The notes: a model not told the origin generated them from the letters alone. Shown: positions 42,122 to 51,614, counted from the first letter of the stretch. The stretch is DNA of 64,000 nt from Comamonadaceae bacterium (GCA_027490925.1 JAIXXF010000025.1:1-64000), one strand, 5' to 3'. Numbers and translations are program-made.

Positions 42122-44068
42122 TCAGGCGGCCGCCTTGACGGGGGCGAAAGTCTTGGTGTCGAATATCTTCAGGGTGGCGCTGATGCTGCCCGTGCGTCCG
42201 TCTTCGAACTTGACCTGGGTTTCAATGAATTGCTCGGGTTTGTTGCCGTACAGGGCGTCCACCAGGGGCTGGTACTTCTCGGCGATGAAGCCACGGCGAA
42301 CCTTGTTGGTGCGGGTCAACTCGCCATCGTCGGCGTCGAGCTCCTTGTGCAGCACCAGGAACCGGCTGATCTGGCTACCGGCCAGCAGGGCGTCGCGGCT
42401 GAGGTCGGCGTTGACCTGCTCCACACATTCTTTGATCAAGCCGTACACCTCGGGCTTCTGGGCCAGGTCTGCGTAACCGGCGTAGGGCAGGTTGCGCCGC
42501 TCGGCCCAGTTGGCCACCGCGTCGAAGTCGATGTTCACCATCACACACACCCGGTCGCGCTTGTCGCCCAGGGCCACGGCCTCCTTGATGTGCGGGAAGA
42601 ACTTGAGTTTGTTCTCGACGTACTTGGGCGCAAACATCGAGCCATCGTTCGGTCCACCCATGATGCGGCCCACATCTTTGGCGCGGTCGATGATTTTGAG
42701 GTGGCCCTCGTTGTCCAAGAAGCCCGCGTCACCGGTGTGGTACCAGCCATCGGCTGTCAGTACCTCGGCGGTGGCGGTGGGGTTGCGGTAGTACTCCTTG
42801 AGCAGACCGGGGGACTTGACCATCAGCTCGCCATTGGCGGCGACCTTGATTTCCACGCCCGCCAGCGGCACGCCCACCGTGTCGGCTCGGGCTTGGTGGT
42901 CGGGCTGGACGCAGACGAACACGGCGGTTTCTGTTGAGCCGTACAGCTGCTTCAGGTTGATGCCGATGGAGCGGTAGAAGGTGAACAAGTCAGGGCCGAT
43001 CGCCTCGCCTGCGGTGTAGGCCACCTTGACGCGGCTGAGGCCCAGGGTGTTGCGCAGCGGGCCATAGACAAAGAAGTCGCCCAACTTGTACTTCAAGGTG
43101 TCGAGCAGGCTCACGGACAGGCCGTCCATGCGCGCCGGACCGACCCGTTTGGCGATGTCCATGAAGCTGTGGAACATCTTCTTTTTGAGGCTGCCCGCGT
43201 CTTCCATGCGGATCATCACGCTGGTGAGTAGGCCTTCAAACACGCGGGGCGGTGCGAAGTAGTAAGTGGGACCGACTTCCTTGAGGTCGATCATCACCGT
43301 GCCCGCGGATTCGGGGCAGTTCACCACGTAGCCGCAAGCCAGCCATTGGGCGTAGGAAAAGATGTTTTGTCCAATCCAGGCTGGGGGCAGGTAGGCCAGC
43401 ACGTCTTCGTTGGGGCCTAGGCGGTCGAAGTCGGCCGCGGCCTTGCCCCGGTTGAGCAGGGTGAAGTGGGTGTGTACCACGCCTTTGGGGTTGCCCGTGG
43501 TGCCCGAGGTGTAGAACATCGCAGCCACGTCTTCGACCTTGGCCTTGGCGATCTCTGCCTTGACGAAGCCGGGGTTGCTCGCCACAAACGCTTTGCCCGA
43601 TTCAATGAGCGAGTCGAGCGAGGACAAGCCGGGCTGGCTGTAGTTGCGCAGGCCGCGTGGGTCGTCGTAGTAGATGTGGCTGACCGCCTCGCAGGACCCA
43701 CGGATGTCCAGCAATTTGTCGACCTGTTCCTGGTCTTCCACCATCGCGAAACGGGTACCCGTGTTGTTGATGGGGAACACGCACTCGGGGCCCGCCGCGT
43801 CCTGGTACAGCGGCACGGGGATCGCGCCGAGCGACTGCGCGGCCAACATGGTGGCGTACAGGCGCGGCCGGTTGGAGCCGATCAACACCATGTGTTCACC
43901 GCGCTTGAGCCCAGCGACGTGCAAGCCGCCAGCGACCTGTTCCACCAAGGTGGCCATGTCTTGCCAGCTCAGGGTCTGCCAGATGCCGTACTCTTTTTCG
44001 CGCATGGCGGGCGCGTCGGGGCGCTCGCTGGCGTGTTTCAACAACAACTGTGGGAACGTGCTTTGCAT
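42122..44068 (-). CDS. Long AMP-dependent acyl-CoA synthetase
   Basis: ATP-dependent CoA ligase of 648 residues in the long-chain FadD-like (AMP-binding plus AMP-binding_C_3) group. Motifs are the P-loop FYTSGTTGNPKGVVHTH, LPPAWIGQNIFSYAQWLACG, YGSTETAVFVCV and HTGDAGFLDNEGHLKIIDRA. AAGGAAG lies six bases before the chosen ATG; another ATG five codons up is less well placed. It is the first gene of an operon with livGHMKF and the PaaK-like gene, so this locus has two different acyl-activating enzymes. The divergent Crp/Fnr gene probably controls it. Confidence 0.92.
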   Translation of the reverse strand: MQSTFPQLLLKHASERPDAPAMREKEYGIWQTLSWQDMATLVEQVAGGLHVAGLKRGEHMVLIGSNRPRLYATMLAAQSLGAIPVPLYQDAAGPECVFPINNTGTRFAMVEDQEQVDKLLDIRGSCEAVSHIYYDDPRGLRNYSQPGLSSLDSLIESGKAFVASNPGFVKAEIAKAKVEDVAAMFYTSGTTGNPKGVVHTHFTLLNRGKAAADFDRLGPNEDVLAYLPPAWIGQNIFSYAQWLACGYVVNCPESAGTVMIDLKEVGPTYYFAPPRVFEGLLTSVMIRMEDAGSLKKKMFHSFMDIAKRVGPARMDGLSVSLLDTLKYKLGDFFVYGPLRNTLGLSRVKVAYTAGEAIGPDLFTFYRSIGINLKQLYGSTETAVFVCVQPDHQARADTVGVPLAGVEIKVAANGELMVKSPGLLKEYYRNPTATAEVLTADGWYHTGDAGFLDNEGHLKIIDRAKDVGRIMGGPNDGSMFAPKYVENKLKFFPHIKEAVALGDKRDRVCVMVNIDFDAVANWAERRNLPYAGYADLAQKPEVYGLIKECVEQVNADLSRDALLAGSQISRFLVLHKELDADDGELTRTNKVRRGFIAEKYQPLVDALYGNKPEQFIETQVKFEDGRTGSISATLKIFDTKTFAPVKAAA

Positions 44069-44098
44069 CCCGCTTCCTTGCATTCAAAATTAAACGCT

Positions 44099-44115
44099 CG
44101 TTGGTCAGGCCAACG
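44099..44115. promoter_or_regulatory. Inverted repeat 1 in Crp/liv divergent region
   Basis: Perfect arms CGTTGG and CCAACG around TCAGG, 31 bases upstream of the acyl-CoA ligase start. Could be an operator or a leader hairpin. Confidence 0.4.
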
Positions 44116-44152
44116 AAGAACACCGAACTCTAAGCATTGGTTTGACGTTTTT

Positions 44153-44170
44153 TTGTCGTTTCGCCGACAA
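44153..44170. promoter_or_regulatory. Crp/Fnr-geometry palindrome
   Basis: TTGTCG-TTTCGC-CGACAA, perfect arms. The inner 16 bp, TGTCG-N6-CGACA, has the same 5-6-5 layout as the Crp site TGTGA-N6-TCACA. It lies between the divergent Crp/Fnr-type gene and the operon it may control. Confidence 0.6.
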
Positions 44171-44172
44171 TC

Positions 44173-44188
44173 CTAGGGTCAGCCCTAG
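44173..44188. promoter_or_regulatory. Inverted repeat 3 in Crp/liv divergent region
   Basis: Perfect arms CTAGGG and CCCTAG around TCAG, two bases after the Crp-like palindrome and 42 before the regulator start. Confidence 0.45.
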
Positions 44189-44230
44189 TGGGGGTTTCCC
44201 GAAACAATCCGCTCTGTTTGCCGCGTGCCC

Positions 44231-44998
44231 ATGTCCAAAGACCTCAGCCTCCATCAGCGCCGCCGTTTGCCCACCGAATCTGAGCTGGACGGCGTGCCCT
44301 GGTTCCGCCTGTTGGGTGCGGCAGAGCGCAAGCGGGCGATGGCCGAAATGCGTGTCGGCGAGGCCTCGCCCAGCGACCTGATCTGCCGCGTGGGTCGGCC
44401 GAGCACCTATTGGTTTGGTGTCATCGAGGGCCTGCTCAAGATGAGCTCCGACAACTCTCAAGGCCAAACCATGACTTTTGCGGGCATTCCCACAGGCGGT
44501 TGGTTCGGAGAAGGGACTTTGCTCAAGCGCGAGGCCTACCGCTACAACATCCAGCCGCTGCGCAATAGCGTGGTGGCGGGCTTGCCGGTGGAGACCTTCC
44601 ACTGGCTGCTGGACCATTCCATTGCGTTCAACCGGTTCGTGATGAACCAGCTCAACGAACGGCTGGGACAATTCATCGCCGCGCGCGAGATCGACCGCAT
44701 GGGCAGCCCTGATCTGCGGGTGGCGCGCAACCTGGCGGCGCTGTTCAACCCGGTGCTGTACCCGGCCGTCGGCGAGGTGCTGCGCATCACCCAACAGGAG
44801 CTGGCTTATTTGGTGGGCCTGTCGCGCCAACGGGTCAACGAGGCGCTGGCCATGCTGGAAGCGCAAGGCGCCATCAGGGTCGAATACGGCGGGTTGCGGG
44901 TGCTGCAACTCGACGCGCTGCGTTTTGGTGTGAATTTGGAGCCACCGACCGGTCGGGCCGCCGATTTGAAGTCAAAACCGCGCACAGCCCACGCTTAA
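44231..44998 (+). CDS. Crp/Fnr-family transcriptional regulator
   Basis: Predicted DNA-binding regulator of 255 residues. The N-terminal half is a cyclic-nucleotide-binding-like beta roll (FGVIEGLLKMSSDNSQGQTM, then GGWFGEGTLLKREAYRYN). A dimerisation helix follows (HSIAFNRFVMNQLNERLGQF). The C-terminal winged helix (about 185-235) contains ITQQELAYLVGLSRQRVNEA. No Fnr-type cysteine cluster is seen at the N-terminus, so an oxygen-sensing iron-sulfur role is unlikely. It is divergent from the acyl-CoA ligase/liv operon and separated from it by a region with three palindromes. The ligand might be a CoA ester or nucleotide; unknown. Confidence 0.9.
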   Translation: MSKDLSLHQRRRLPTESELDGVPWFRLLGAAERKRAMAEMRVGEASPSDLICRVGRPSTYWFGVIEGLLKMSSDNSQGQTMTFAGIPTGGWFGEGTLLKREAYRYNIQPLRNSVVAGLPVETFHWLLDHSIAFNRFVMNQLNERLGQFIAAREIDRMGSPDLRVARNLAALFNPVLYPAVGEVLRITQQELAYLVGLSRQRVNEALAMLEAQGAIRVEYGGLRVLQLDALRFGVNLEPPTGRAADLKSKPRTAHA

Positions 44999-45010
44999 AT
45001 TGGCGTTATA

Positions 45011-45027
45011 GCTATTAAATAAATAGC
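45011..45027. repeat. Small dispersed palindrome GCTATT-N5-AATAGC
   Basis: Perfect 6-bp arms around AAATA, directly after the Crp/Fnr stop. Related to the element at 9302-9318. The following A-run suggests a weak terminator role. Confidence 0.55.
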
Positions 45028-45042
45028 AAAAAACCGTTTCCT

Positions 45043-46053
45043 ATGCCCCAACCACCCGGACAGCCGCCAGCCCCGCCCCCCGCCCCACCGCCTGGGTATC
45101 GTCGCCCCCCACCGCCCAGGGCGCGTGTGGCTGTGCCTGTCTCCGCACCCGGTCCAGCTCTCACGCCCGTACCTGAACATGCACCTGCGCCCGCGCTCAG
45201 CCCGGCGCGCCGGGTGCCCGGGCCGGGCCGAGGGGCGGCGAGCCGTCCACAGCGACCGCTCGCCCCAGCGGGCACCGCGGCCACCAGTCGGCTGAACAAA
45301 CGCATGGCGGAGCTGGGCCTGTGTTCCCGCCGCGAGGCAGACGATTGGGTCGCCCGTGGCTGGGTCCGGGTGGATGGGCAGGTGGCGGTGATGGGCATGC
45401 AGGTGCGGCCCGACGCACGCATCGAAATCGACCGCGCTGCCCAAGGCCAGCAAGACAACCGAGTGACCATTTTGTTGAACAAGCCCATTGGGTACGTCAG
45501 TGGCCAGGCCGAAGACGGCCACGAGCCCGCAGTGGTGCTGATTCATCCCCGCACCCATTGGCGCGAGGACCCCGGTAACCAGCGCTTCAGCCCGCCGCAA
45601 CTGCGCGGCCTGGCCCCCGCGGGGCGGCTGGACATCGACTCGGTGGGCCTGTTGGTGCTGACGCAGGATGGTCGCGTGGCGCGGCAATTGATCGGCGAAG
45701 ACTCGTCAATGGAAAAAGAGTACCTGGTCCGTGTCACCTACAGCCCAGACGGTTCGCCCCAGGGTCCGCTGGCGAAGAACGTGCAGGCCGCGTTCCCGCC
45801 CGCCCAGCTGGCGCGTCTGCGCCACGGGCTCAGCTTGGACGGGCAAGCCCTCAAGCCCGCCCAGGTGGACTGGCAAAACCCGGAGCAGTTGCGCTTTGTG
45901 TTGACCGAAGGCAAAAAGCGCCAGATCCGCCGCATGTGCGAGCTGGTGGGCCTGAAGGTGGTGGGCCTCAAGCGCATCCGCATTGGCCGGGTGGTGCTGG
46001 GCAATCTGCCTCTGGGGCAGTGGCGCTACCTCGGCCCGCACGAGCGCTTCTAA
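45043..46053 (+). CDS. RluF/RsuA-family rRNA pseudouridine synthase
   Basis: Converts a uridine of 23S rRNA to pseudouridine. The 336-residue product has a proline-rich, probably disordered N-terminus (about 1-80), an S4 RNA-binding domain ([20 protein letters not shown]) and the catalytic domain with the motif-II aspartate in [17 protein letters not shown], then [10 protein letters not shown] and the closing [19 protein letters not shown]. The layout and the last motif fit RluF. The extra N-terminus, about 80 residues longer than the E. coli enzyme, is unusual, although no internal start near the S4 domain is clearly better. Confidence 0.9.
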   Translation: MPQPPGQPPAPPPAPPPGYRRPPPPRARVAVPVSAPGPALTPVPEHAPAPALSPARRVPGPGRGAASRPQRPLAPAGTAATSRLNKRMAELGLCSRREADDWVARGWVRVDGQVAVMGMQVRPDARIEIDRAAQGQQDNRVTILLNKPIGYVSGQAEDGHEPAVVLIHPRTHWREDPGNQRFSPPQLRGLAPAGRLDIDSVGLLVLTQDGRVARQLIGEDSSMEKEYLVRVTYSPDGSPQGPLAKNVQAAFPPAQLARLRHGLSLDGQALKPAQVDWQNPEQLRFVLTEGKKRQIRRMCELVGLKVVGLKRIRIGRVVLGNLPLGQWRYLGPHERF

Positions 46054-46175
46054 TCCGTCCGGCCCGGGGGATGTTGTGCGCGTGGCGCTCCTTCCCCTTG
46101 AAAAAGGGGCGCTGGCCCTCACATCCCGCAAGTCCGCCCAGTGGCGACCCTTCTCCACACCACACAGACCCCACC

Positions 46176-48119
46176 ATGACCAAACAAACCCTGAACTTCC
46201 AGGCCGAAGTGGCCCAGCTGCTGCACCTCGTCACCCACTCGCTGTATTCCAACCGCGAGATTTTTCTGCGCGAGCTGATTTCCAACGCTTCAGACGCTTG
46301 CGACAAGCTGCGTTTCGAGGCGCTCAACAACGCCGCGTTGTACGAAGACGCGCCCAACCTGGAGGTGCGGGTGGCACTGGACAAAGACGCCCGGACCCTC
46401 ACCATCACCGACAACGGCATCGGTCTGAGCCAGCAAGAAGCCATTGACAACCTGGGCACCATCGCCAAAAGCGGCACCCGTGAGTTCATGGGCAAGCTCA
46501 GCGGCGAGCAAAAAGCCGACGCGCAACTGATCGGCCAGTTCGGCGTGGGTTTCTATTCCGGCTTCATCGTGGCCGACAAGATCACCGTGGAGTCGCGCCG
46601 TGCGGGCTCGGCCGCCTCTGAGGGGGTGCGTTGGGTCAGCGGTGGCACCGGTGACTTTGAGGTCGAAACCATCGACCGCCCGCAGCGTGGCACCAGCGTC
46701 ATCTTGCACCTGCGGGAAGACGCGGGCGACTACCTGGACGCGTGGACCGTCAAGGGCATCATCGGCAAGTATTCCGACCACATTTCGCTGCCCATCTTGA
46801 TGGAAAAAGAGGAGTGGAAGGCGGGCGAGAACGACCAGCCCGGCGCAATGGTGAAGACCGGCAACTGGGAGCCAGTCAACCAGGCCAACGCGCTGTGGGC
46901 CCGGGCCAAGAAAGACATCACCACCGAGCAATACCAGGACTTTTACAAGCAGATCGCGTTCGACGCTGAAAACCCGCTGGCCTGGAGCCACAACCGCGTG
47001 GAGGGCAGCACCGAGTACACCCAACTGCTGTACATCCCCGGCAAGGCGCCGTCGGACCTCTACATGCGAGACAAGGTCGCGGGCATCAAGCTGTACGTCA
47101 AGCGCGTGTTCATCATGGACGAGGCCGAGGCCCTGATGCCTGGCTACCTGCGCTTTGTGAAGGGCGTGGTGGACTCGGCCGACCTGCCACTCAACGTCAG
47201 CCGGGAGCTGCTGCAAGAAAGCCGCGACGTGAAGGCCATTCGCGAAGGCTGCACCAAGCGCGTGCTGGGCATGCTGGAAGACCTGGCCAAAAACGACCAG
47301 CCTGCAGCCGAAGGCGCCGATGGGGTGACCGACGTCCCGAGCGACGAGGACAAGGCCAAGGTGGGGCAATACAGCCGTTTTTACGCCGAGTTTGGTGCGG
47401 TGCTCAAGGAGGGCCTGACCGAAGACTTTGCCAACCGCGATCGCATCGCCAAGCTGCTGCGCTACGCGTCCACCCACAGTGACACGGTCAACGTGTCGCT
47501 GGCGGACTATGTGGCCCGCATGAAAGACGGCCAAGAAGCCATCTACTACATCACTGCGGACAACCTGGCCGCCGCCAAAAGCAGTCCGCAGCTGGAGGTG
47601 TTCCGCAAGAAGGGCATCGAGGTCCTGCTGATGACCGACCGGGTGGACGAGTGGGCGCTGAACTACCTGCGCGACTTCGACGGCAAGCCACTGCAAAGCG
47701 TGGCGAAAGGCGCCGTGGACCTCGGCAAGCTGCAAGACGAAGCAGAAAAGAAAGCCGCCGAAGAGGCCGCCGAAGCGTTCAAGCCCGTGCTGGCCAAGCT
47801 GAAAGAGGCCTTGAAAGACAAGGCCGAGGACGTTCGTGTGACCACCCGGCTGGTGGACTCACCGGCCTGTCTGGTGGTGCAAGACGGCGGCATGAGCACA
47901 CAGCTCGCGCGCATGCTGAAACAGGCGGGCCAAAAAGCACCCGAGATCAAGCCCACGCTGGAGGTCAATGCCGAACACGCATTGGTCAAAAAGCTCGACG
48001 GCTCGGTCAACTTCCACGACCTCGCCCACATCTTGTTCGACCAGGCCTTGCTCGCCGAAGGCGGCATGCCCACTGACCCTGCCGCCTACGTGAAAAGGGT
48101 CAATGCGCTGCTGGTTTGA
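46176..48119 (+). CDS. htpG: Chaperone HtpG (Hsp90)
   Basis: Bacterial Hsp90 ATPase, 647 residues. The GHKL ATP-binding domain (1-230) carries [20 protein letters not shown], the ITDNGIGL box, [10 protein letters not shown] and [11 protein letters not shown]. The middle domain has [20 protein letters not shown]. The C-terminal dimerisation domain ends VNALLV. The ATG in CACCATGACC was chosen; the open frame upstream overlaps the pseudouridine synthase and has no similarity. A CCCCTT...AAGGGG hairpin lies 67 bases upstream, at 46094-46109. Confidence 0.97.
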   Translation: MTKQTLNFQAEVAQLLHLVTHSLYSNREIFLRELISNASDACDKLRFEALNNAALYEDAPNLEVRVALDKDARTLTITDNGIGLSQQEAIDNLGTIAKSGTREFMGKLSGEQKADAQLIGQFGVGFYSGFIVADKITVESRRAGSAASEGVRWVSGGTGDFEVETIDRPQRGTSVILHLREDAGDYLDAWTVKGIIGKYSDHISLPILMEKEEWKAGENDQPGAMVKTGNWEPVNQANALWARAKKDITTEQYQDFYKQIAFDAENPLAWSHNRVEGSTEYTQLLYIPGKAPSDLYMRDKVAGIKLYVKRVFIMDEAEALMPGYLRFVKGVVDSADLPLNVSRELLQESRDVKAIREGCTKRVLGMLEDLAKNDQPAAEGADGVTDVPSDEDKAKVGQYSRFYAEFGAVLKEGLTEDFANRDRIAKLLRYASTHSDTVNVSLADYVARMKDGQEAIYYITADNLAAAKSSPQLEVFRKKGIEVLLMTDRVDEWALNYLRDFDGKPLQSVAKGAVDLGKLQDEAEKKAAEEAAEAFKPVLAKLKEALKDKAEDVRVTTRLVDSPACLVVQDGGMSTQLARMLKQAGQKAPEIKPTLEVNAEHALVKKLDGSVNFHDLAHILFDQALLAEGGMPTDPAAYVKRVNALLV

Positions 48120-48432
48120 TGCCACAACCGGCGCGGGGTACAGTGGGCCCATGCATACCCCGCCCCATCTCGTGCCCCTGTGTGAGAGCCCGCGTTCAAG
48201 CGGGTCCCCTCGCCACCAGGCCCACAGCCTGTTGAGAAGGACCGCCCTCCTGCTTGCGCGGGCCTTGGAGGGACCGCTGCTCAGACGTCTTTTCGCCAAT
48301 CTGCCGTTCTTGAGGGGTCTTTCCCCCAGCCGCCTGGTCTTTGAGCACAGGGCCTTTGATTGCCTGGCATTTGGCCGACCCTTCGCTGGGCGGGCTCAGC
48401 CTGTACGACAAGCCACATGGCCACCGCTTGGC
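48120..48432 (+). other. Region between htpG and glycine-rich lipoprotein
   Basis: No supported gene. The frame used by the following gene stays open across the region, but its arginine/leucine-rich translation looks non-coding and would put a lipobox 120 residues from the start. Confidence 0.4.
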
Positions 48433-48801
48433 GTGGCGTACACCTTGGCTGGCTGTGTGGCTTTGGGCCTCACTGGTTGCGGCTCGGTGGGTGCGGGCGT
48501 GGGCATCAGCGTGCCGGTCCTGCCGGGCGTGTCCATTGGCGTGGGCGTGGGCAGCGGCGGCGTCAATGCCGGGGTCACGGCCGGTTCCGGCCCTGTGGGC
48601 GTGGGCGTGGGGGTGAACCAGCGCGGCCAAGTGACCGGCGGTGTGGGCGTGGGTGTGGGCACTGAAGTGGGCAACTCCGGCGTCAGCTTGGGTGCGGGTG
48701 TGGGCACCGGCACGGTGCTGTACGACCCCGACGCGCCCAAGCCTGCCGCTTCCAAACCAGCCCCCTCCAAACCAGCGAACAGCGCGTCCACCCGCCGCTG
48801 A
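48433..48801 (+). CDS. Glycine/valine-rich putative lipoprotein, start uncertain
   Basis: Small protein of unknown function. The segment YTLAGCVALGLTGCGSVGAG looks like a lipoprotein signal with lipobox LTGC. The mature part is a run of Gly-Val repeats (VGVGVGSGG, VGVGVGVNQRG, VGVGVGTEVG), and the end is Pro/Ala/Ser/Lys-rich. A GTG at 48433 would give a 16-residue signal but lacks a basic N-region and a ribosome site. The frame is open back to 48103. An ATG at 48417 in another frame gives MATAWR, so a frameshift joining it to this frame is conceivable. Confidence 0.5.
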   Translation: MAYTLAGCVALGLTGCGSVGAGVGISVPVLPGVSIGVGVGSGGVNAGVTAGSGPVGVGVGVNQRGQVTGGVGVGVGTEVGNSGVSLGAGVGTGTVLYDPDAPKPAASKPAPSKPANSASTRR

Positions 48802-48922
48802 ACGGCCCAGCGATTGGGGCGGTCCGGACCGTTCGCCCGGCCCACTTTCTCTTTTCAACAGCCCCAGCCCGCCACGACCTGCGTCGGTCACCTACCAATG
48901 CACATAAAGGATGTCCTCAGCC

Positions 48923-49519
48923 ATGCCCCCCATTCGCTTGTTGATCGTCCCCGGCAGTGTCCGTGCCTCGTCCCTGAACCTCCGGCTCGCGCGGTGCGTG
49001 CAGCAACTGGCACCTGCGTTGGGCATGGCCGGGTCGGTGCTCGACCTGCGCGCCCTGGACTTGCCCCTTTACGACGGCGACTGGGAGGACCAGCACGGCG
49101 TTCCAGCAGGCGCCCTGGCGCTGCGCGACGCGCTGGACGCCGCCGACGCGGTGTTGTGGGTCACGCCCGAATACAACGGTTTTCCGACGCCTCTGATGTT
49201 CAACGCCCTCGACTGGTTGTCGCGCGTCCCGGCGTCTGTGGGCCAAGTGGCGGGCGTAGCCACCACCACCAACAAACCGGCCGCGCTGCTGTCGGCCTCA
49301 TCTGGCCCTGGGGGCGGTTTGCGGGCCATGAACCTGCTGCGCCAGTTCCTGCAGATGAATTTCGCCATGCTGGTGGTGCCGCAGCAGTTCGCACTGGGCC
49401 GCGCCCAAGAGGCCTTTGACGACGCGGGCGCCCTGAGCGACCCCCGTGCCGCGGACGCGGTCAAGGCGGTGTTGGCGGCCACGGCCACATTGGCCAAGGC
49501 GTTGCGCGCCCAGGGCTGA
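48923..49519 (+). CDS. NADPH-dependent FMN reductase family protein
   Basis: Flavodoxin-fold reductase of 198 residues. It starts IRLLIVPGSVRASSLNLRLA, the FMN phosphate-binding signature. VTPEYNGFPTPLMFNALDWL is the second family motif. KPAALLSASSGPGGGLRAMN follows. Related proteins reduce FMN, quinones, azo dyes or chromate. AAGGA lies 11 bases before the chosen ATG; an ATG four codons up is possible. It is convergent with srkA. Confidence 0.9.
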   Translation: MPPIRLLIVPGSVRASSLNLRLARCVQQLAPALGMAGSVLDLRALDLPLYDGDWEDQHGVPAGALALRDALDAADAVLWVTPEYNGFPTPLMFNALDWLSRVPASVGQVAGVATTTNKPAALLSASSGPGGGLRAMNLLRQFLQMNFAMLVVPQQFALGRAQEAFDDAGALSDPRAADAVKAVLAATATLAKALRAQG

Positions 49520-49576
49520 GCGTGGTGCGGTGCCTTGCGGCTTGTTGGGCGGTGCGCCCCTGCGCGTGGCGCGGCA

Positions 49577-50602
49577 TCAGACAATCAAAGGCGGCTCGGC
49601 CATGGCCTCCATTTGGTCTTCCAGCATCTGCACCTGCCCGTGCCAGTAGTCGCTGGTGCCGAAAAAAGGGAAGTTGATCGGGAAGATCGGGTCATCCCAG
49701 CGCCGGGCCAGCCACGCGCTGTAGTGGATCAGACGCAGCGTGCGCAGTGGCTCGATCAGCGCGAGCTCCCGTCGGTCGAATTCGCGGAACTGTTCATAGC
49801 CGTCAACGAGCGCACCAAGCTGTCGCTGGCGTTGTGAACGGTTGCCGCTGAGCAGCATCCAAAGGTCTTGCACCGCCGGGCCCGTGCGGGCGTCGTCGAG
49901 GTCGACGAAATGCGGGCCACCACCGGGCCGGTCGGTCGGTGTCCACAGGATGTTGCCGGGGTGACAGTCGCCGTGCAGCCGCAACGTGGCGATACCACCA
50001 CCGCCCAATCCCACTTGCGTCAGGGCTGAGTCGGCGATCACCGCGAGCGCACGGTCGCAGGCCTGGGCCCAGGCCGATTGCACGTCCAGTGGCAGCTTGT
50101 CATGGTCCAGCAGCCAGTTGCGCGATTCGGTGCCGAAGTGCTGCAGGTCCAGCGCCGGTCGGTGGGCAAATGGGCGCTGACCCCCCACGGTGTGGATGCG
50201 GGCGAGGAAGCGGCCGATCCATTCCAGCACCTCGCCGTCGTCCAGTTCAGGCGGGCGGCCGCCCCGCCGTGGGCTGACGCTGAAAGCAAACGGCCCGAAG
50301 TGGTGCAAGGTCTGCCCTGCAAAGGCGATGGGGCCCACCGCGGGCACTTCGGCGGCCATCAGTTCGGCCGCGAAGGCGTGCTCTTCCAGAATTTGACCGT
50401 TCGACCAGCGGCCGGGCCGGTAAAACTTGGCGACCACCGCTTCACCGTCGTCCAGGTGCACGAGGTACACCCGGTTTTCATAGGAGCTGAGCGCCATCAG
50501 GCGCCCATCGCCGTGCAGCCCCAGGGTGGCCAAGGCGTCCAGCACCTGGTCGGGCGTCAGTGAGTCAAAGGCATGGGGCTGGGGGGCGTCGTTCGAACTC
50601 AT
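49577..50602 (-). CDS. srkA: Stress response kinase A (YihE/SrkA)
   Basis: Ser/Thr protein kinase of the APH-like fold that protects cells against stress-induced death in E. coli. The 341 residues have the nucleotide-binding AVVAKFYRPGRWSNGQILEE, the catalytic loop LHGDCHPGNILW and the metal-binding FVDLDDARTGPAVQDLWML. The length matches E. coli SrkA (328). It begins 30 bases after the ohr stop on the same strand, with no terminator between, so it probably belongs to the ohrR-ohr peroxide-stress transcript. Confidence 0.93.
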   Translation of the reverse strand: MSSNDAPQPHAFDSLTPDQVLDALATLGLHGDGRLMALSSYENRVYLVHLDDGEAVVAKFYRPGRWSNGQILEEHAFAAELMAAEVPAVGPIAFAGQTLHHFGPFAFSVSPRRGGRPPELDDGEVLEWIGRFLARIHTVGGQRPFAHRPALDLQHFGTESRNWLLDHDKLPLDVQSAWAQACDRALAVIADSALTQVGLGGGGIATLRLHGDCHPGNILWTPTDRPGGGPHFVDLDDARTGPAVQDLWMLLSGNRSQRQRQLGALVDGYEQFREFDRRELALIEPLRTLRLIHYSAWLARRWDDPIFPINFPFFGTSDYWHGQVQMLEDQMEAMAEPPLIV

Positions 50603-50632
50603 CCCCCATTGTGCGTTGCCTGGGCGGCGGAC

Positions 50633-51058
50633 TCAGGCCACCGTCAGGGTGACGTCGATGTTGCCGCGGGTGGCGTTGGAGTAGGGGCAGACCACGTGGG
50701 CCTTGTCCACCAGCGACTGGGCGGTTGTCCGGTCCAGACCGGGAATGGTGACGGTCAGTCCCACCTGGATGTTGAAGCCGGTGGGGATGGGGCCAATGCC
50801 AACCGCGCCGTCGACCCGGGTGTCGGCTGGGATCGCGACTTTCTCTTTGCCCGCCACAAACTTGAGTGCGCCCAGAAAACAGGCGGCGTACCCAGCGGCG
50901 AACAACTGCTCGGGGTTAACGCCACCGCCCATACCGCCCATGGCTTTGGGCACAACGAGCTTCACATCGAGCAGGCCGTCGTCGGAACGGGCCTGGCCTT
51001 CGCGGCCGCCGGTGGCGTGGGCGTGCGCGGTGTAGACGATCTGGGTGGGTTTGGTCAT
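50633..51058 (-). CDS. ohr: Organic hydroperoxide resistance protein Ohr
   Basis: Thiol peroxidase of the OsmC/Ohr family that reduces organic hydroperoxides. The 141 residues carry the two catalytic cysteines C60 ([12 protein letters not shown]) and C124 ([12 protein letters not shown]), and the [16 protein letters not shown] context. It lies 97 bases downstream of ohrR on the same strand. No OhrR-type palindrome is in that gap, so expression probably starts upstream of ohrR. Confidence 0.94.
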   Translation of the reverse strand: MTKPTQIVYTAHAHATGGREGQARSDDGLLDVKLVVPKAMGGMGGGVNPEQLFAAGYAACFLGALKFVAGKEKVAIPADTRVDGAVGIGPIPTGFNIQVGLTVTIPGLDRTTAQSLVDKAHVVCPYSNATRGNIDVTLTVA

Positions 51059-51155
51059 GGTTTTCTCCTGGGTTGGGCTTCCGGGGAAGCGGGGTGCGTG
51101 AAAGGGTGTGCTTGGTGGGGTGTGCTTGAAGGGCGGGGTTCAGATGACGGGGCTG

Positions 51156-51608
51156 TCACGCTGCTGCCAGACGCTGCCGAAGGGCATGGATTTGGGCCGT
51201 GAGCTGCCGCAGCTCAGACACAGAGCACTGGGTGGCGCTGGCCACACAGGCGGGCACTTTGAGCGCTTTGCTTTTGAGCTTGCGCCCCGCCGTGGTGAGG
51301 CGCACATGCACTTTGCGTTCGTCGTCGGTTGCGCGGACACGGGCCACCAGACCAGCCGCCTCCATGCGCTTGAGCAGCGGGGTGACGGTGCCGGAGTCGA
51401 GAAGCAGGCGCTCGCCCAGCGACGACACGGTGAGGCCGTCGCCCTCCCACAACGCCAGCATCACCAGGTACTGGGGATAGGTGAGGCCGAGACCGCTGAG
51501 CCATGGCTTGTACAGCTTGGTCATGGCCAGCGACGCCGAATACAGCGCAAAGCACAGCTGGTTGTCCAGCCGCAGGGCGGCTTCAGCAGTGGGTTCGGTA
51601 GCGGGCAT
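51156..51608 (-). CDS. ohrR: Peroxide-sensing MarR-family repressor OhrR
   Basis: Repressor that senses organic hydroperoxides through cysteine oxidation. The 150 residues contain the reactive cysteine C19 (LDNQLCFALYSAS), the winged helix (GLTYPQYLVMLALWEGDGLT, then LGERLLLDSGTVTPLLKRME, with the wing RVRATDDERKV) and C121 and C128 near the C-terminus. The pattern suggests a two-cysteine OhrR, as in Xanthomonas, where oxidation makes an intersubunit disulfide. It is first in the ohrR-ohr-srkA cluster. Confidence 0.94.
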   Translation of the reverse strand: MPATEPTAEAALRLDNQLCFALYSASLAMTKLYKPWLSGLGLTYPQYLVMLALWEGDGLTVSSLGERLLLDSGTVTPLLKRMEAAGLVARVRATDDERKVHVRLTTAGRKLKSKALKVPACVASATQCSVSELRQLTAQIHALRQRLAAA

Positions 51609-51614
51609 GTCGTC

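Noticed and set aside
46094-46109. CCCCTT...AAGGGG hairpin upstream of htpG as terminator or heat-shock thermosensor
   Set aside because: It lacks a T-run and is 67 bases from the start codon, too far to hide the ribosome site. No sigma-32 promoter was clear.
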